The notes: generated by a model from the sequence alone, not told the origin. A DNA stretch of 64,000 bases from Pusillimonas sp. T2 (GCF_002236805.1 NZ_NIQA01000005.1:1-64000); one strand, 5' to 3'; shown: positions 51,418 to 60,407, counted from the first letter of the stretch. Made by a program: numbers and translations.

Positions 51418-52638
51418 ATGAAAATTCACGCCAGTAAAACCCAGACGCCGCCGGCGCACGTCACACGTCTCGATATCGATCCGTTTGGCGACGATTTTTT
51501 AACCATGCCTTATCCGCATCACGAAACCATGCGTGAAGCCGGTGAGGTGGTTTGGCTTGATGCTTACGGTTTGTGGGCGTTTACGCGTTATCAGCCGGTC
51601 AAGGCCGGGCTGAGCGATTGGCAGAACTTTATTTCGTCTGCCGGGGTGGGCTTGGCCAATTTCCGCACCGAGAAGCCTTTTCGTCCGCCCAGCCTCATCC
51701 TCGAAGCAGATCCACCTGATCACACCAAGGCTCGCGCGATTCTTGCGCGTATTTTGTCGCCGAAGGTCGTGCAGCAGGTGCGGGCCGAGTTCCAGGCCCA
51801 GGCCGAGGCGCTGATTGATCGTCTGGTCGAAAAGGGCGAGATCGACGCCATTAGTGATCTGGCCAAGGTTTACCCGCTGCGCGTGTTTCCCGACGCCGTT
51901 GGCTTGCCCGATGAGGAGCGTGACACGCTGCTGCTTTATGGCGATATGGTGTTCAATGCCTTCGGACCGCGCAACCATGTGTTTCAGAAAGCGGTCGAGC
52001 GCTACGAGCCGGTGCGTGAGTGGATTATGGATAAGTGTCGCCGCGAGGCGCTGCGCCCGGATGGCTTTGGCGACCAAATCTATCAGGCGGCAGATGCGGG
52101 CGAAATTACCCATGAAGAGGCCACGATGCTGGTGCGCTCCTTCTTGTCAGCCGGGGTCGACACAACGGTTAACGGGATCGGCAACGCGATCTATTGCTTC
52201 GGGCAGTTTCCCGACCAGTACGCCAAGCTTGCAGCAGACCCTGCGCTGGCGCGCATTGCCTTTGAAGAAACATTGCGTTTCGAGTCCTCGGTACAAACTT
52301 TCTTCCGTACGGTGAATCGCGATGTTGAGTTTGCCGGTGCCCAAATGCAAGAGAACGATAAAGTGCTCTTTTTCCTGGCGGCGGCCAATCGCGACCCACG
52401 TCAGTGGAAAGATCCTGAGGTATTCGATATTGAGCGCAAGCCGGTGGGTCACATGGCCTTTGGCACGGGCATTCACGGCTGCGTCGGTCAGGCCATCGCC
52501 CGGCTGGAGGGCGAGCTTATACTCACGGCCCTGGCCCGTAAGGTCAAGCGCATTGAAATCATCGGCGAGCCGGTACGCCGCTTGAACAATACGCTACGCG
52601 CGCTCGAGTCTTTGCCGGTGCGCCTGATTCCGCATTAA
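51418..52638 (+). CDS. cytochrome P450, CYP199-like 4-methoxybenzoate O-demethylase
   Basis: This 406-residue soluble class I P450 has haem ligand Cys355 in FGTGIHGCVGQ, the I-helix pair Asp248-Thr249 in SAGVDTT, and ExxR at 284-287 (ETLR). Residues reported (from memory) to line the CYP199A4 benzoate site recur at a constant -3 offset: Arg89, Ser92, Phe182, Arg240, Ser241, Ser244, Val292 and Phe295. This strongly suggests para-substituted benzoates, above all 4-methoxybenzoate, which would be demethylated to 4-hydroxybenzoate and formaldehyde. A GGAG site precedes the ATG at 51418. Its ferredoxin and reductase are in the same operon. Confidence 0.9.
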   Translation: MKIHASKTQTPPAHVTRLDIDPFGDDFLTMPYPHHETMREAGEVVWLDAYGLWAFTRYQPVKAGLSDWQNFISSAGVGLANFRTEKPFRPPSLILEADPPDHTKARAILARILSPKVVQQVRAEFQAQAEALIDRLVEKGEIDAISDLAKVYPLRVFPDAVGLPDEERDTLLLYGDMVFNAFGPRNHVFQKAVERYEPVREWIMDKCRREALRPDGFGDQIYQAADAGEITHEEATMLVRSFLSAGVDTTVNGIGNAIYCFGQFPDQYAKLAADPALARIAFEETLRFESSVQTFFRTVNRDVEFAGAQMQENDKVLFFLAAANRDPRQWKDPEVFDIERKPVGHMAFGTGIHGCVGQAIARLEGELILTALARKVKRIEIIGEPVRRLNNTLRALESLPVRLIPH

Positions 52639-52659
52639 CAAAAAAGAGGTTTGATTAAA

Positions 52660-52983
52660 GTGGCTGTTGTTAAATATATAAGCGCCGACGGCGCGGTAAC
52701 CGAGATAGATGTTTCGCCGGGCGTCAACCTGATGCAGGCGGCTGTCAATGGTGGCGTGGTCGGTATTGTGGGTGAGTGCGGTGGGTCGGCCATGTGCGCG
52801 ACCTGCCATGTGTATGTCGATGAAAATGACATGGGTAAGTTCGATGCGGCCAATGCACCCGAGCAGGAAATGCTCGAGTGCACGACCAGTCCGCTCAAGC
52901 CCACCAGCCGACTCAGTTGCCAACTGGTAATTAAAGACGACTGCGACACGATCACGGTACACTTGCCCGAAACACAGCAATAA
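52660..52983 (+). CDS. [2Fe-2S] ferredoxin, putidaredoxin/Pux type
   Basis: This 107-residue adrenodoxin-type ferredoxin has the cluster pattern C-x5-C-x2-C (GECGGSAMCATC) followed by a fourth Cys about 37 residues later (RLSCQL). The GTG at 52660 is chosen because an AAGAGG site lies ten bases upstream; an in-frame TTG at 52651 is too close to that site. It lies 21 bases after the P450 gene, so it is almost certainly its electron donor, being reduced in turn by the flavoprotein encoded at 53629. Confidence 0.92.
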   Translation: MAVVKYISADGAVTEIDVSPGVNLMQAAVNGGVVGIVGECGGSAMCATCHVYVDENDMGKFDAANAPEQEMLECTTSPLKPTSRLSCQLVIKDDCDTITVHLPETQQ

Positions 52984-52999
52984 CGCGGGTTTACGGCAT

Positions 53000-53614
53000 A
53001 TGGCCAAGGCAAAAAGTTCGGTTTCGACGGCAACGCCAACGGGTGGGCGTGGTAAGCGCACACCCTTGACACGGGCGGTGGCGCGGCCAGTGCAGCCGCC
53101 GCTGGAGCCCGAGAACCCGACAGGCGGTATTGACCTTGAACAGTATGTGCCGGCCTACCTGACGTTTACCGCCACCAAGCTGGCCAGCGGCGCTGCCGCG
53201 GTTTATCGCAAGTACTACGGGGTCGGCATCGAGGTCTGGCGGGTGCTGGTCATGCTGGCGCTCGAAGAGAAAGTGTCGGTCAATATGGTGTGCAAGCTCA
53301 TTGGTATGGACAAGGGCTCGGTCAGCCGCTGCTTCAAAACCATGTACGAAAAGGGCTTCATCACGTTTTCGGTCGACCCCGATGATGGCCGGGTGCGTTA
53401 TGCTACTTTAACGCCGGCCGGCCGCGCCAAGCACGACGAAATCAAGGCTGTGGCGCTCGAGCGCCAGCGTGTGTTGCTGTCATGCTTGTCCGACGCCGAG
53501 GCCCAGACATTCATGGGCTTGCTGCTGCGCGTGCACGGCAATTTGCCCAATGTCGAAAAGGCAACCCAGGCCTACATCAAAGAAAAAGGCCCTAAAGCCA
53601 TTACGTCAACCTGA
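53000..53614 (+). CDS. MarR-family transcriptional regulator
   Basis: This 204-residue regulator has a disordered basic N-terminal extension of ~40 residues (Ser/Thr/Arg/Pro rich). A winged-helix MarR core follows: VSVNMVCKLIGMDKGSVSRCFKTMYEKGFITFSVDPDDGRVRYATLT (short form MDKGSVSRCFKTM), and then a long C-terminal helix. It lies inside the P450 operon, between the ferredoxin and reductase genes, so it is transcribed with its probable targets. The TAGTTG-N6-CAACTA repeat before the operon is a plausible site. The effector may be the methoxybenzoate substrate (inference). Confidence 0.87.
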   Translation: MAKAKSSVSTATPTGGRGKRTPLTRAVARPVQPPLEPENPTGGIDLEQYVPAYLTFTATKLASGAAAVYRKYYGVGIEVWRVLVMLALEEKVSVNMVCKLIGMDKGSVSRCFKTMYEKGFITFSVDPDDGRVRYATLTPAGRAKHDEIKAVALERQRVLLSCLSDAEAQTFMGLLLRVHGNLPNVEKATQAYIKEKGPKAITST

Positions 53615-53628
53615 AGGATGATCCCGTT

Positions 53629-54843
53629 TTGAAGAATATCGTTGTTGTTGGGGGCGGGCATGCCGCAGCCCAGTTTTGTGCATCCGTCCTTGAAGCCGAC
53701 CCGTCGGTAAAGCTGACCCTGATCACTGAAGAAGGCTATTTGCCGTATCAGCGGCCGCCCCTGTCAAAAACCTTCATCAAAGACGAAAACCCACAACCGG
53801 CGTGGCTGCGGCCGGGCAGTTTTTATGCTGATAACGGCATTAATGTCCACGTTAATACGTGTGTCACTGCCATCGACCGCGAGGTGCAACAGGTCACGGT
53901 CAATTCGGGCGATACGTTCCCGTATGATGTTCTGGTGTTGGCCACGGGTACGCGTGCACGGATGCTGCCCCTGTTCGAGGGCGAGTTCAGTAATGTCTTC
54001 ACCTTACGCACCATCGACGACGCACAGCGGCTGCGCGACCAGATTGGCACGGCCAGTAATGTCCTGGTGTTTGGCGGCGGCTTTATCGGGCTCGAGCTGG
54101 CCGCTACGGCGTCGGCGTTGGGCAAGCATGTAACGGTCCTCGAAGCTGCCGATCGCTTGCTTGGCCGTTCGGCCTCTCCCGAAATCTCCGATTATTTGCT
54201 GAGCACCCATCGTGCCAACGGCATAGCCATCGAGCTGGGTTGTCGTGCCGATCGCCTCGAAACGCTGGACGGCGTGGTCAAGGGCGCCTGGGTGGGCGAC
54301 CGCTTCTTCGCTGCCGATGTCGTCGTGGTTGGTGTGGGCGCGGTACCTAATGTCGAACTCGCCCAAGCGGCCGGGTTGGATTGCGATAACGGCATTATGG
54401 TCAACGAATTTATGCAAACCAGTGACCCGGCCGTATATGCGATTGGCGACTGCACTGCGTTTCCGTCGGCCATGCTGGGGCGTCGGGTGCGTCTGGAGTC
54501 CGTTCAAAATGCCAATGATCAGGCCCGATGCGCTGCGCGCAGCATTTTGGGTGACCCGGCGCCGTACACGGCGATGCCGTGGTTCTGGTCAGATCAGGGG
54601 GCGACCCGTATTCAGATTGCAGGTCTGCCAGATGCCGCGAATGAACGTGCGGTCCGCGGTAACCCGGCCGACGGCAAGTTTTCGGTGCTGTATTTTGAAG
54701 GCGACCGCCTGACGTGTGCCGAGTCCATTAACTCGCCGGCCGATCACTTGGCCTCGCGTCGCCTGATTGCCGACAAGGTGTTGGTTGATCGGGCTCAGGC
54801 GTTGGACACCTCGGTAGCGCTTAAGACTTTGGGTCTGGCTTGA
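53629..54843 (+). CDS. FAD-dependent ferredoxin reductase (putidaredoxin reductase type)
   Basis: This 404-residue flavoprotein has the FAD-binding VVVGGGHAAAQFCASV motif at the N terminus, YLPYQRPPLSK, and a second NADH-binding VLVFGGGFIGLELAATASALG (core GGGFIGLELA). The FAD-contact VYAIGDCTAF lies near residue 270. It passes electrons from NADH to the [2Fe-2S] ferredoxin for the P450. The start is TTG at 53629 with a GAAGGA site upstream. It is the last gene of the operon and overlaps the convergent MFS gene by 23 bases. Confidence 0.92.
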   Translation: MKNIVVVGGGHAAAQFCASVLEADPSVKLTLITEEGYLPYQRPPLSKTFIKDENPQPAWLRPGSFYADNGINVHVNTCVTAIDREVQQVTVNSGDTFPYDVLVLATGTRARMLPLFEGEFSNVFTLRTIDDAQRLRDQIGTASNVLVFGGGFIGLELAATASALGKHVTVLEAADRLLGRSASPEISDYLLSTHRANGIAIELGCRADRLETLDGVVKGAWVGDRFFAADVVVVGVGAVPNVELAQAAGLDCDNGIMVNEFMQTSDPAVYAIGDCTAFPSAMLGRRVRLESVQNANDQARCAARSILGDPAPYTAMPWFWSDQGATRIQIAGLPDAANERAVRGNPADGKFSVLYFEGDRLTCAESINSPADHLASRRLIADKVLVDRAQALDTSVALKTLGLA

Positions 54844-56050
54844 TATAAAGATTGCGCCCGGCACCCATGCCAAATGTGAACGAACCGGTTGCCAGCACCA
54901 GATAAAACACGGCAACTGCGTGCCAGTTGCCGGTGAGTTCGTGCAGCACACCCACAATAATGGGGCCGGTTGCGGCGACGGTGTAGCCTACCCCTTGGGC
55001 CATACCCGATAGCGATGCAGCGACCTGGGGGTTGGGGGCGCGTAATACCAGCAAGGCCAGTGCCATGCTAAACACCCCGCCCAGCCCCAAGCCTAAAATA
55101 GTTGACCATAGCCACATGGTTTCCAGGGGCGCGTATATGGTGGTCATGAGGCCAACAACCGACAGCGCCAGCATAAGCGCGATGGTGCTGCGCTGATCTT
55201 TGCTTCGGGTGGCCAGCCAGGGCGCCGATAGCGAAGTGACGACCTGAACGCCCATGCAAATAGACAGCATGAAACCAGCGGCCAGGGGCGTAAGGCCGCG
55301 ATCGACCAGAATGACGGGCAACCAGCCAAATACACAGTAGGCGATGGACGACTGTATGCCCATGAACAAAGATACCTGCCAGGCCAGCGCGTTGCTGCGT
55401 AGCTTGGGTAGTTTGACTGTGGCGGCGAGCGGGTTGGCCTTGCCCGCCTTTGAATAGGGTAGCCACAGCGCAATGGCGACAAACAAAGGCAAGTTCCAGA
55501 ACGCCAGGGCCCAGCGCCAGTCGCTGCCGGGTATGGACTCGACGGGCACCGTGAACGCGGCGGCGACCGTAGCCCCCAAGCACAGGGCGGTTGAATAAAG
55601 CCCCATCATGGCACCTGCTTGTGTGGCAAAGTTCTTTTTGATTAAGCTGGGCAGCATGACCATGACTACGCTGATGGCCGCACCGGACACTAGTGTGCCC
55701 GCAAACAACCCGAATGTGCCGAACAGGCTTCGGAGTGCGACGCCCACGCACAATACGATCAGTGCGAGCGTGACCAGTTGTTCTGACGAGCGATAGCGCT
55801 GCAAACGAGGAACAAAGGGGGCGAAAGCGCCAAAGCAAAGCACCGGTAAGGTGAGGAGCAGGCCGACCATGGTGCCCGACAGCGACAGGCTATGGCGGAT
55901 GGACTCGACTACCGGCCCGACACTGATGAGCGCCGAGCGCAGGTTGATGGAGATAAAACAGATCGCAAATACAAGCAGCAACTTTGAGCGGATGGTGCCT
56001 TCGGGCTGAGCGGTTGAAGGCGGTTGTGCAGCATCTGGGTGTGTCGACAT
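54821..56050 (-). CDS. MFS transporter, CynX/NimT type
   Basis: This 409-residue membrane carrier has twelve predicted helices. It opens with SKLLLVFAICFISINLRSALISVGPVV (core FISINLRSALISVGP), the recognisable start of the CynX/NimT (cyanate, 2-nitroimidazole) group. The ATG at 56050 (MSTHPDAAQ) is used; the longer upstream frame is rich in unusual residues and is not expected to be translated. It is convergent with the ferredoxin reductase gene. The substrate is unknown, possibly an organic anion. Confidence 0.85.
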   Translation of the reverse strand: MSTHPDAAQPPSTAQPEGTIRSKLLLVFAICFISINLRSALISVGPVVESIRHSLSLSGTMVGLLLTLPVLCFGAFAPFVPRLQRYRSSEQLVTLALIVLCVGVALRSLFGTFGLFAGTLVSGAAISVVMVMLPSLIKKNFATQAGAMMGLYSTALCLGATVAAAFTVPVESIPGSDWRWALAFWNLPLFVAIALWLPYSKAGKANPLAATVKLPKLRSNALAWQVSLFMGIQSSIAYCVFGWLPVILVDRGLTPLAAGFMLSICMGVQVVTSLSAPWLATRSKDQRSTIALMLALSVVGLMTTIYAPLETMWLWSTILGLGLGGVFSMALALLVLRAPNPQVAASLSGMAQGVGYTVAATGPIIVGVLHELTGNWHAVAVFYLVLATGSFTFGMGAGRNLYIKPDPKS

Positions 56051-56221
56051 GGCAACCTGAAATACAAGACGGGTGGTGCGGCTTAGGCGGTTAGCGGGCG
56101 CGTTGAAAAGCAGTGTGCCACAATATTTGTAGCGATGGCATACCATAGCACTGATGCGCTTACAGTGTGCTTTAATGCCGTCACTTAACGCTTGTCTTTT
56201 CAAATTCGCGGGTTGTTTTTC

Positions 56222-57457
56222 ATGTCTTCAGTTGCTTCCCGGGGGCCGGTTACCTCTAATACGTTTGCCTACATTGTGTTTGTGGCCGGGGTGTGTGCGG
56301 CCTTGCACGTCTGGAAGCTGCCGCCGGCGCTGCCCGAGCTGCAACGTCAGCTGGGCATGACATTGGTCGAGTCGGGCTTTTTGCTGTCGCTGGTGCAAAT
56401 GGGCGGCATGAGCCTGGGTTTGATGATCGGGCTGGTGGCCGAGAAAGTTGGCCTGCGCCGTTGCATTTTGCTGGGTCTGTCGTTGCTGACGGCCAGCTCT
56501 GCGTTGGGCCCGTTGTTCGACAGTAAAACGGCCCTGTTGTTGTTCCGGGCCCTCGAGGGACTCGGGTTCCTGATGGTGGTCATGCCCGCACCCGGGCTTA
56601 TTCGGCGCTTGGTCGAACCGGCCTATTTAAGTCGCTTGCTTGGGCTTTGGGGGTGTTATGTGCCCTTTGCCACCATTATTGTCTTGATCTTCGGCTCGTG
56701 GTTGCTCAGTTTTTCGCACTGGCAGGTATTGTGGTGGCTACTGGCAGTGCTTACAGGCGCTATTTGGTGGCTGGTGTGGTCACGCGTGCCGTCCGATGCG
56801 GTGTATCGCAGCGCGGCGGCCACAGACGCGGCTGCCGCGCCTCCTCCGCGTGCCTGGAGTATCGTCTGCCAAACCTTGTCCTCCCGAAATGTCTGGCTGG
56901 TGGCGTTAAGCTTTTTGGCGTACTCGTCGCAATGGATGGCCGTGGTGGGCTTCTTGCCCTCTATCTACGTCGTCGAGGGCTTTTCCGGCACAACGGCCGG
57001 CTTCATGACCGCCATTGTGGGCGGCAGCAATGCGTTGGGTAACTTTTGGGGCGGCCGTTTGTTGCACAAAGGTCTGCAGCCGCAAACGCTCATTGCCACG
57101 GGCTTCATCACCATGGGGCTGTGTTCGTTTGTGGCATTTGCCTTAAATATTTCAACCCCGGTTCAGTTGGTCATGGTCTTTTTGTTCTCGGCCGTTGGTG
57201 GGCTGATTCCGGCGACGTTGTTTTACCTGGTGATTCAGCTGGCGCCTTCGCGCCAGACCACATCCACGTCAGTAGGCTGGATGCAGCAATGCACCGCGCT
57301 GGGCCAGTTTATTGGCCCGCCCATCGTGGCTTGGGTGGCTACGCTGGCCGGGGGCTGGCAAATGACATGGGTGGTGACGGGGCTGTTTTCGTTGGCTGGC
57401 ATTGCCATGGCCTGGATGCTGGGTAAAGCGCTGCAGGCGCGCGGCACACCGATTTAG
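56222..57457 (+). CDS. MFS transporter
   Basis: This 411-residue carrier has twelve predicted membrane helices, with helix-rich blocks WKLPPALPELQRQLGMTLVESGFLLSLVQMGGMSLGLMIG (core LVQMGGMSLGL) and RALEGLGFLMVVMPAPGLIRR (core ALEGLGFLMVV). It also resembles CynX-type carriers. The ATG at 56222 is chosen; an in-frame TTG at 56192 would add ten residues. It is divergent from the MFS gene at 54821, and its stop overlaps the convergent EamA stop by four bases. The substrate is unknown. Confidence 0.84.
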   Translation: MSSVASRGPVTSNTFAYIVFVAGVCAALHVWKLPPALPELQRQLGMTLVESGFLLSLVQMGGMSLGLMIGLVAEKVGLRRCILLGLSLLTASSALGPLFDSKTALLLFRALEGLGFLMVVMPAPGLIRRLVEPAYLSRLLGLWGCYVPFATIIVLIFGSWLLSFSHWQVLWWLLAVLTGAIWWLVWSRVPSDAVYRSAAATDAAAAPPPRAWSIVCQTLSSRNVWLVALSFLAYSSQWMAVVGFLPSIYVVEGFSGTTAGFMTAIVGGSNALGNFWGGRLLHKGLQPQTLIATGFITMGLCSFVAFALNISTPVQLVMVFLFSAVGGLIPATLFYLVIQLAPSRQTTSTSVGWMQQCTALGQFIGPPIVAWVATLAGGWQMTWVVTGLFSLAGIAMAWMLGKALQARGTPI

Positions 57458-58338
57458 TTTTTTTGGGTGCTGCGCAACCGCACGCCGGTGGCCAAAAAGG
57501 TGCCGGCCAGTACCACGCAGGCGCCCACTACAATGGCGGGCGTTAGGGGTTCACCCAAAAATATCACGCCCCACATCACGCCCATGGGTGGCACCAAAAA
57601 GGTGACGGTAATGGTTTTGGTTGGGCCGACGCTGGCAAGTAGCCTGAACAGCAGTACGTAAGCCAATCCTGTACATAGCACACCCAGAGCGATGGCGGCC
57701 GACCAGGCGGTTACCGATACCTGGGCCGAATCAGGCCAGGTAAACAGGGCGAACGGCATGAAAATGAGGGCCGTGGTGCCAACGCTGCCTGCGGCACTGG
57801 CCATAGGGTCGACCGTTTTAAGGTACAGCCCCGAGTAACACGCGGCAATTGCGTAGCATAGCGGGGCGCCCAGCCCGGCGATAACCGGCAGCAAATGGGT
57901 GGCGCCCGAACTGGACTGCAGGTCGTCTGACACCAGAATAAGAATGCCGGTGAAGCCCAGAACAAGGCCACCGATGCGCGGTGCGGTCATGCGTTCTTTT
58001 AGCCATACGCGGGCGATCAGCCCACCAAACAAGGGTGTCATGGCATTAAGAATAGCCAATAGGCCCGAGGTGAGATGCTGTGCGGCGTAAGCCAGCATTA
58101 AAAACGGAAAGGCCGAGTTGAACAGGCCTGCCACACTGATAGTGCGCCAGTTTTGAATGAGACTGGGCATTTTGCCTAATGCAATGACCAGCATCATCAG
58201 GAACGCCCCGCCGGCAAAAGCGCGAATCTCGATGAGGGGCATAGGCCCGACTTCGTGAATGGACAGCAGCATGAACAGAAATGATCCGCTCCAGATGATG
58301 CTGAGAATGATGAGATTGCGCAGATCTTTTAAGGGCAT
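57454..58338 (-). CDS. EamA-family (DMT superfamily) permease
   Basis: This 294-residue inner membrane protein has ten predicted helices in two EamA repeats: repeat one includes IWSGSFLFMLLSIHEVGPMPLIEIRAF (core IWSGSFLFM) and YAAQHLTSGLLAILNAMTPLF (core GLLAILNAMTPLFGG). Repeat two ends with VTFLVPPMGVMWGVIFLGEPLTP (core FLVPPMGVMWG). The ATG at 58338 (MPLKDL) is chosen, giving the usual family length; the open frame upstream overlaps the rfbC region. Members export amino acids or other metabolites. The cargo is unknown. Confidence 0.88.
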   Translation of the reverse strand: MPLKDLRNLIILSIIWSGSFLFMLLSIHEVGPMPLIEIRAFAGGAFLMMLVIALGKMPSLIQNWRTISVAGLFNSAFPFLMLAYAAQHLTSGLLAILNAMTPLFGGLIARVWLKERMTAPRIGGLVLGFTGILILVSDDLQSSSGATHLLPVIAGLGAPLCYAIAACYSGLYLKTVDPMASAAGSVGTTALIFMPFALFTWPDSAQVSVTAWSAAIALGVLCTGLAYVLLFRLLASVGPTKTITVTFLVPPMGVMWGVIFLGEPLTPAIVVGACVVLAGTFLATGVRLRSTQKN

Positions 58339-58410
58339 ATGCGTACGGGAGCGGCAAAATTTGATGTTAGATTGTAGGAGCAATTGCATAATGATGGGGG
58401 CCGCAGGCCA

Positions 58411-58962
58411 ATGAAGATTTCCGACACCGCACTTCAAGACGTCAAGCTCATTACGCTGGACGTGCATCGCGATGCTCGGGGGTATTTTCTCGAGACATTC
58501 CAGGCGCGTCGGTATGAGGCCCAGTTGCCTGGGTATAGGCCGTTTGTGCAAGATAATTGCAGCTACTCTGCCAGGCATGTCGTGCGTGGCTTGCACTATC
58601 AGCTTAAGCACCCTCAGGGTAAGCTGGTGCGTGTGGTGCAGGGCGAAATCGTCGATGTCACTGTCGACGTCCGGCGCAGTTCGCCGCAATTTGGTCAGGT
58701 GCAAATGGTGGCGATGTCGGCGCGCGGCTTTACTCAGCTATGGGTGCCGCCAGGCTATGCTCACGGTTTTGTCGTGGTGTCTGAAGACGCCTTGGTCGAA
58801 TATAAATGTACTGATTTTTATCAGCCTGGCGACGAAGTCTGCCTGCGTTGGGATGATCCGGCACTGGGTATTGACTGGCCGGTATCCGACCCGGTGGTTT
58901 CCGACAAAGACAGACAAGGTTTGGTGTTGTCGGCGTTGTGTGAACTAGGGAGTGTTTTTTGA
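58411..58962 (+). CDS. rfbC: dTDP-4-dehydrorhamnose 3,5-epimerase
   Basis: This 183-residue cupin-fold epimerase has catalytic His62 in RGLHYQ, the substrate-contact RGYFLETF region near residue 25, WVPPGYAHGF (111-120), and a Tyr in the EYKCTDFY segment as the partner acid. It isomerises dTDP-4-keto-6-deoxyglucose in L-rhamnose synthesis. The ATG at 58411 is used instead of an in-frame ATG at 58384. The stop overlaps the rfbD start by four bases (TTGA). The rfbA and rfbB genes are not in this window. Confidence 0.94.
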   Translation: MKISDTALQDVKLITLDVHRDARGYFLETFQARRYEAQLPGYRPFVQDNCSYSARHVVRGLHYQLKHPQGKLVRVVQGEIVDVTVDVRRSSPQFGQVQMVAMSARGFTQLWVPPGYAHGFVVVSEDALVEYKCTDFYQPGDEVCLRWDDPALGIDWPVSDPVVSDKDRQGLVLSALCELGSVF

Positions 58963-59852
58963 GAGTGTTGATATTCGGCGGCGCCGGGCAGTTGGGGCGT
59001 TGTTTGCAAGACCGTGCGCCAGCGCATTGGCATATTCATGCGCCCACGTCGGCCCAGGTCGATATTACTCAGGTGGCCCAGGTTGCCGACGTCGTGGCCT
59101 CGTTTACGCCAGATGTGCTTATCAATGCTTCGTCTTATAACGCAGTAGACGCCGCAGAATCGGACACGGATCGTGCTTATGCCGTCAATGCCCAGGGCCC
59201 CGAGCATATGGCTCGAGCGGCACGCGGTTGCGGCGCTCGCTTTTTCCATGTGTCGACAGATTATGTGTTTGATGGCACGCATCAAGCGCCCTATACAGAA
59301 GACGATACGCCGGCGCCCCTGGGCGTGTATGGGCAGTCGAAGAGGGCGGGTGAACTGGCGGTGCTTGCCGCCAACCCCGACGCGATCGTGGTGCGAACCG
59401 CCTGGCTATTCAGCGAGTATGGCAAGAATTTCGTCAAGACTATCTTGGCACTGGCAGCACAAGACAAACTGCTGACGGTGGTTAACGACCAGGTGGGGTC
59501 ACCTACCTACGCGGGTGATCTGGCCGATGTCCTTATTGGGCTCGCCGGTCGCGATGCGATACCCGGCGGTATTTACCACTTTGCCGGCCGCGAGGTGGTG
59601 TCATGGTTTGAATTTGCCGGCGCTATTTTGGCAGGTGTGCCGCACCGGCTGCAACCGATTACGACCGATGACTATCCCGTTCGGGCGCGGCGTCCGCAAT
59701 ACTCGGCGCTGGCTTGCCGGAAGTTGCAGGCGCTAGGCTTTAAGCCGCATGCTTTGTCCGATAACCTGGCCTATGTCCACCGCAGGCTGGCTTTACTCGA
59801 TGGCAAGCTGGCGCACGCCGTTCAGGAAGGTATCGGCAATCATCGCGGATAA
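58959..59852 (+). CDS. rfbD: dTDP-4-dehydrorhamnose reductase
   Basis: This 297-residue extended-SDR reductase has the GGAGQLG nucleotide motif (7-13), STDYVFDG (99-106), and catalytic Tyr124-xxx-Lys128 in YGQSK. It performs the last step of dTDP-L-rhamnose synthesis, for lipopolysaccharide or exopolysaccharide. The start is TTG at 58959, overlapping the rfbC stop. Its final 60 bases overlap the 3' end of the convergent TetR gene in another frame, which is unusually long for two real genes. Confidence 0.94.
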   Translation: MRVLIFGGAGQLGRCLQDRAPAHWHIHAPTSAQVDITQVAQVADVVASFTPDVLINASSYNAVDAAESDTDRAYAVNAQGPEHMARAARGCGARFFHVSTDYVFDGTHQAPYTEDDTPAPLGVYGQSKRAGELAVLAANPDAIVVRTAWLFSEYGKNFVKTILALAAQDKLLTVVNDQVGSPTYAGDLADVLIGLAGRDAIPGGIYHFAGREVVSWFEFAGAILAGVPHRLQPITTDDYPVRARRPQYSALACRKLQALGFKPHALSDNLAYVHRRLALLDGKLAHAVQEGIGNHRG

Positions 59853-60395
59853 ATCGGCGGGCTTGATCGAGCCCGACGGCTTGTACCAGACGGGGATCCA
59901 GTTGGTCATGCCGAAATACAGCATGGCCATGGCGGTGATTTTTTTGCGGGTGATTTCAACGTCGGGCCGTAGCGACTGTATCAGCAGCACTGCCCGGTTG
60001 ATGATGCGTTCTTGAATAACAATGACCGAGCGCATCGCGGTTTTGTTTAAGTAACGCATCTGGGTAATCAGCACCGTCATTTCTTCGGGGACACGAATAT
60101 ATTCATTGACCAGCGTTGTGGTCAGGGCCCTAAACTTTGCCTCGGGGGTGTGCTCGGCCTCAATGGCCGCATCGACTTTCCAGGCCAGGTCTTCGATTTT
60201 CCAGGTGATCAGGCCATGCAGAATGGCGTGCTTTGAGCGATGGTAATGGTAAAGCGAAGATTTTTTTACACCGCATTGGGTGGCGATATCTTCGAGCAGC
60301 GTTTCGCTGTAGCCTTGGCGTGCGAACAGAATTGCTGCTGCCTTAAGGATATCTTTTTTTCGGTCTTCGTAATCCAGTGCGCGTGTGCGTGCCAT
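59793..60395 (-). CDS. TetR-family transcriptional regulator
   Basis: This 200-residue regulator has a TetR helix-turn-helix at residues ~12-58 (KKDILKAAAILFARQGYSETLLEDIATQCGVKKSSLYHYHRSK; core GVKKSSLYHYHRSK). A helical ligand domain follows. It is the last gene of a minus-strand set quinone-oxidoreductase-like, feruloyl-CoA synthase, GST, TetR, starting 12 bases after the GST gene ends. It probably controls that operon. Its 3' end overlaps rfbD by 60 bases. Confidence 0.88.
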   Translation of the reverse strand: MARTRALDYEDRKKDILKAAAILFARQGYSETLLEDIATQCGVKKSSLYHYHRSKHAILHGLITWKIEDLAWKVDAAIEAEHTPEAKFRALTTTLVNEYIRVPEEMTVLITQMRYLNKTAMRSVIVIQERIINRAVLLIQSLRPDVEITRKKITAMAMLYFGMTNWIPVWYKPSGSIKPADLSAMIADTFLNGVRQLAIE

Positions 60396-60407
60396 GTGCG
60401 TGTCCGT

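Noticed and set aside
55068-55838. 256-codon minus-strand frame within the CynX-type MFS gene
   Set aside because: It is a second frame of the same strand with Arg/His-rich translation; the MFS frame has twelve coherent helices.
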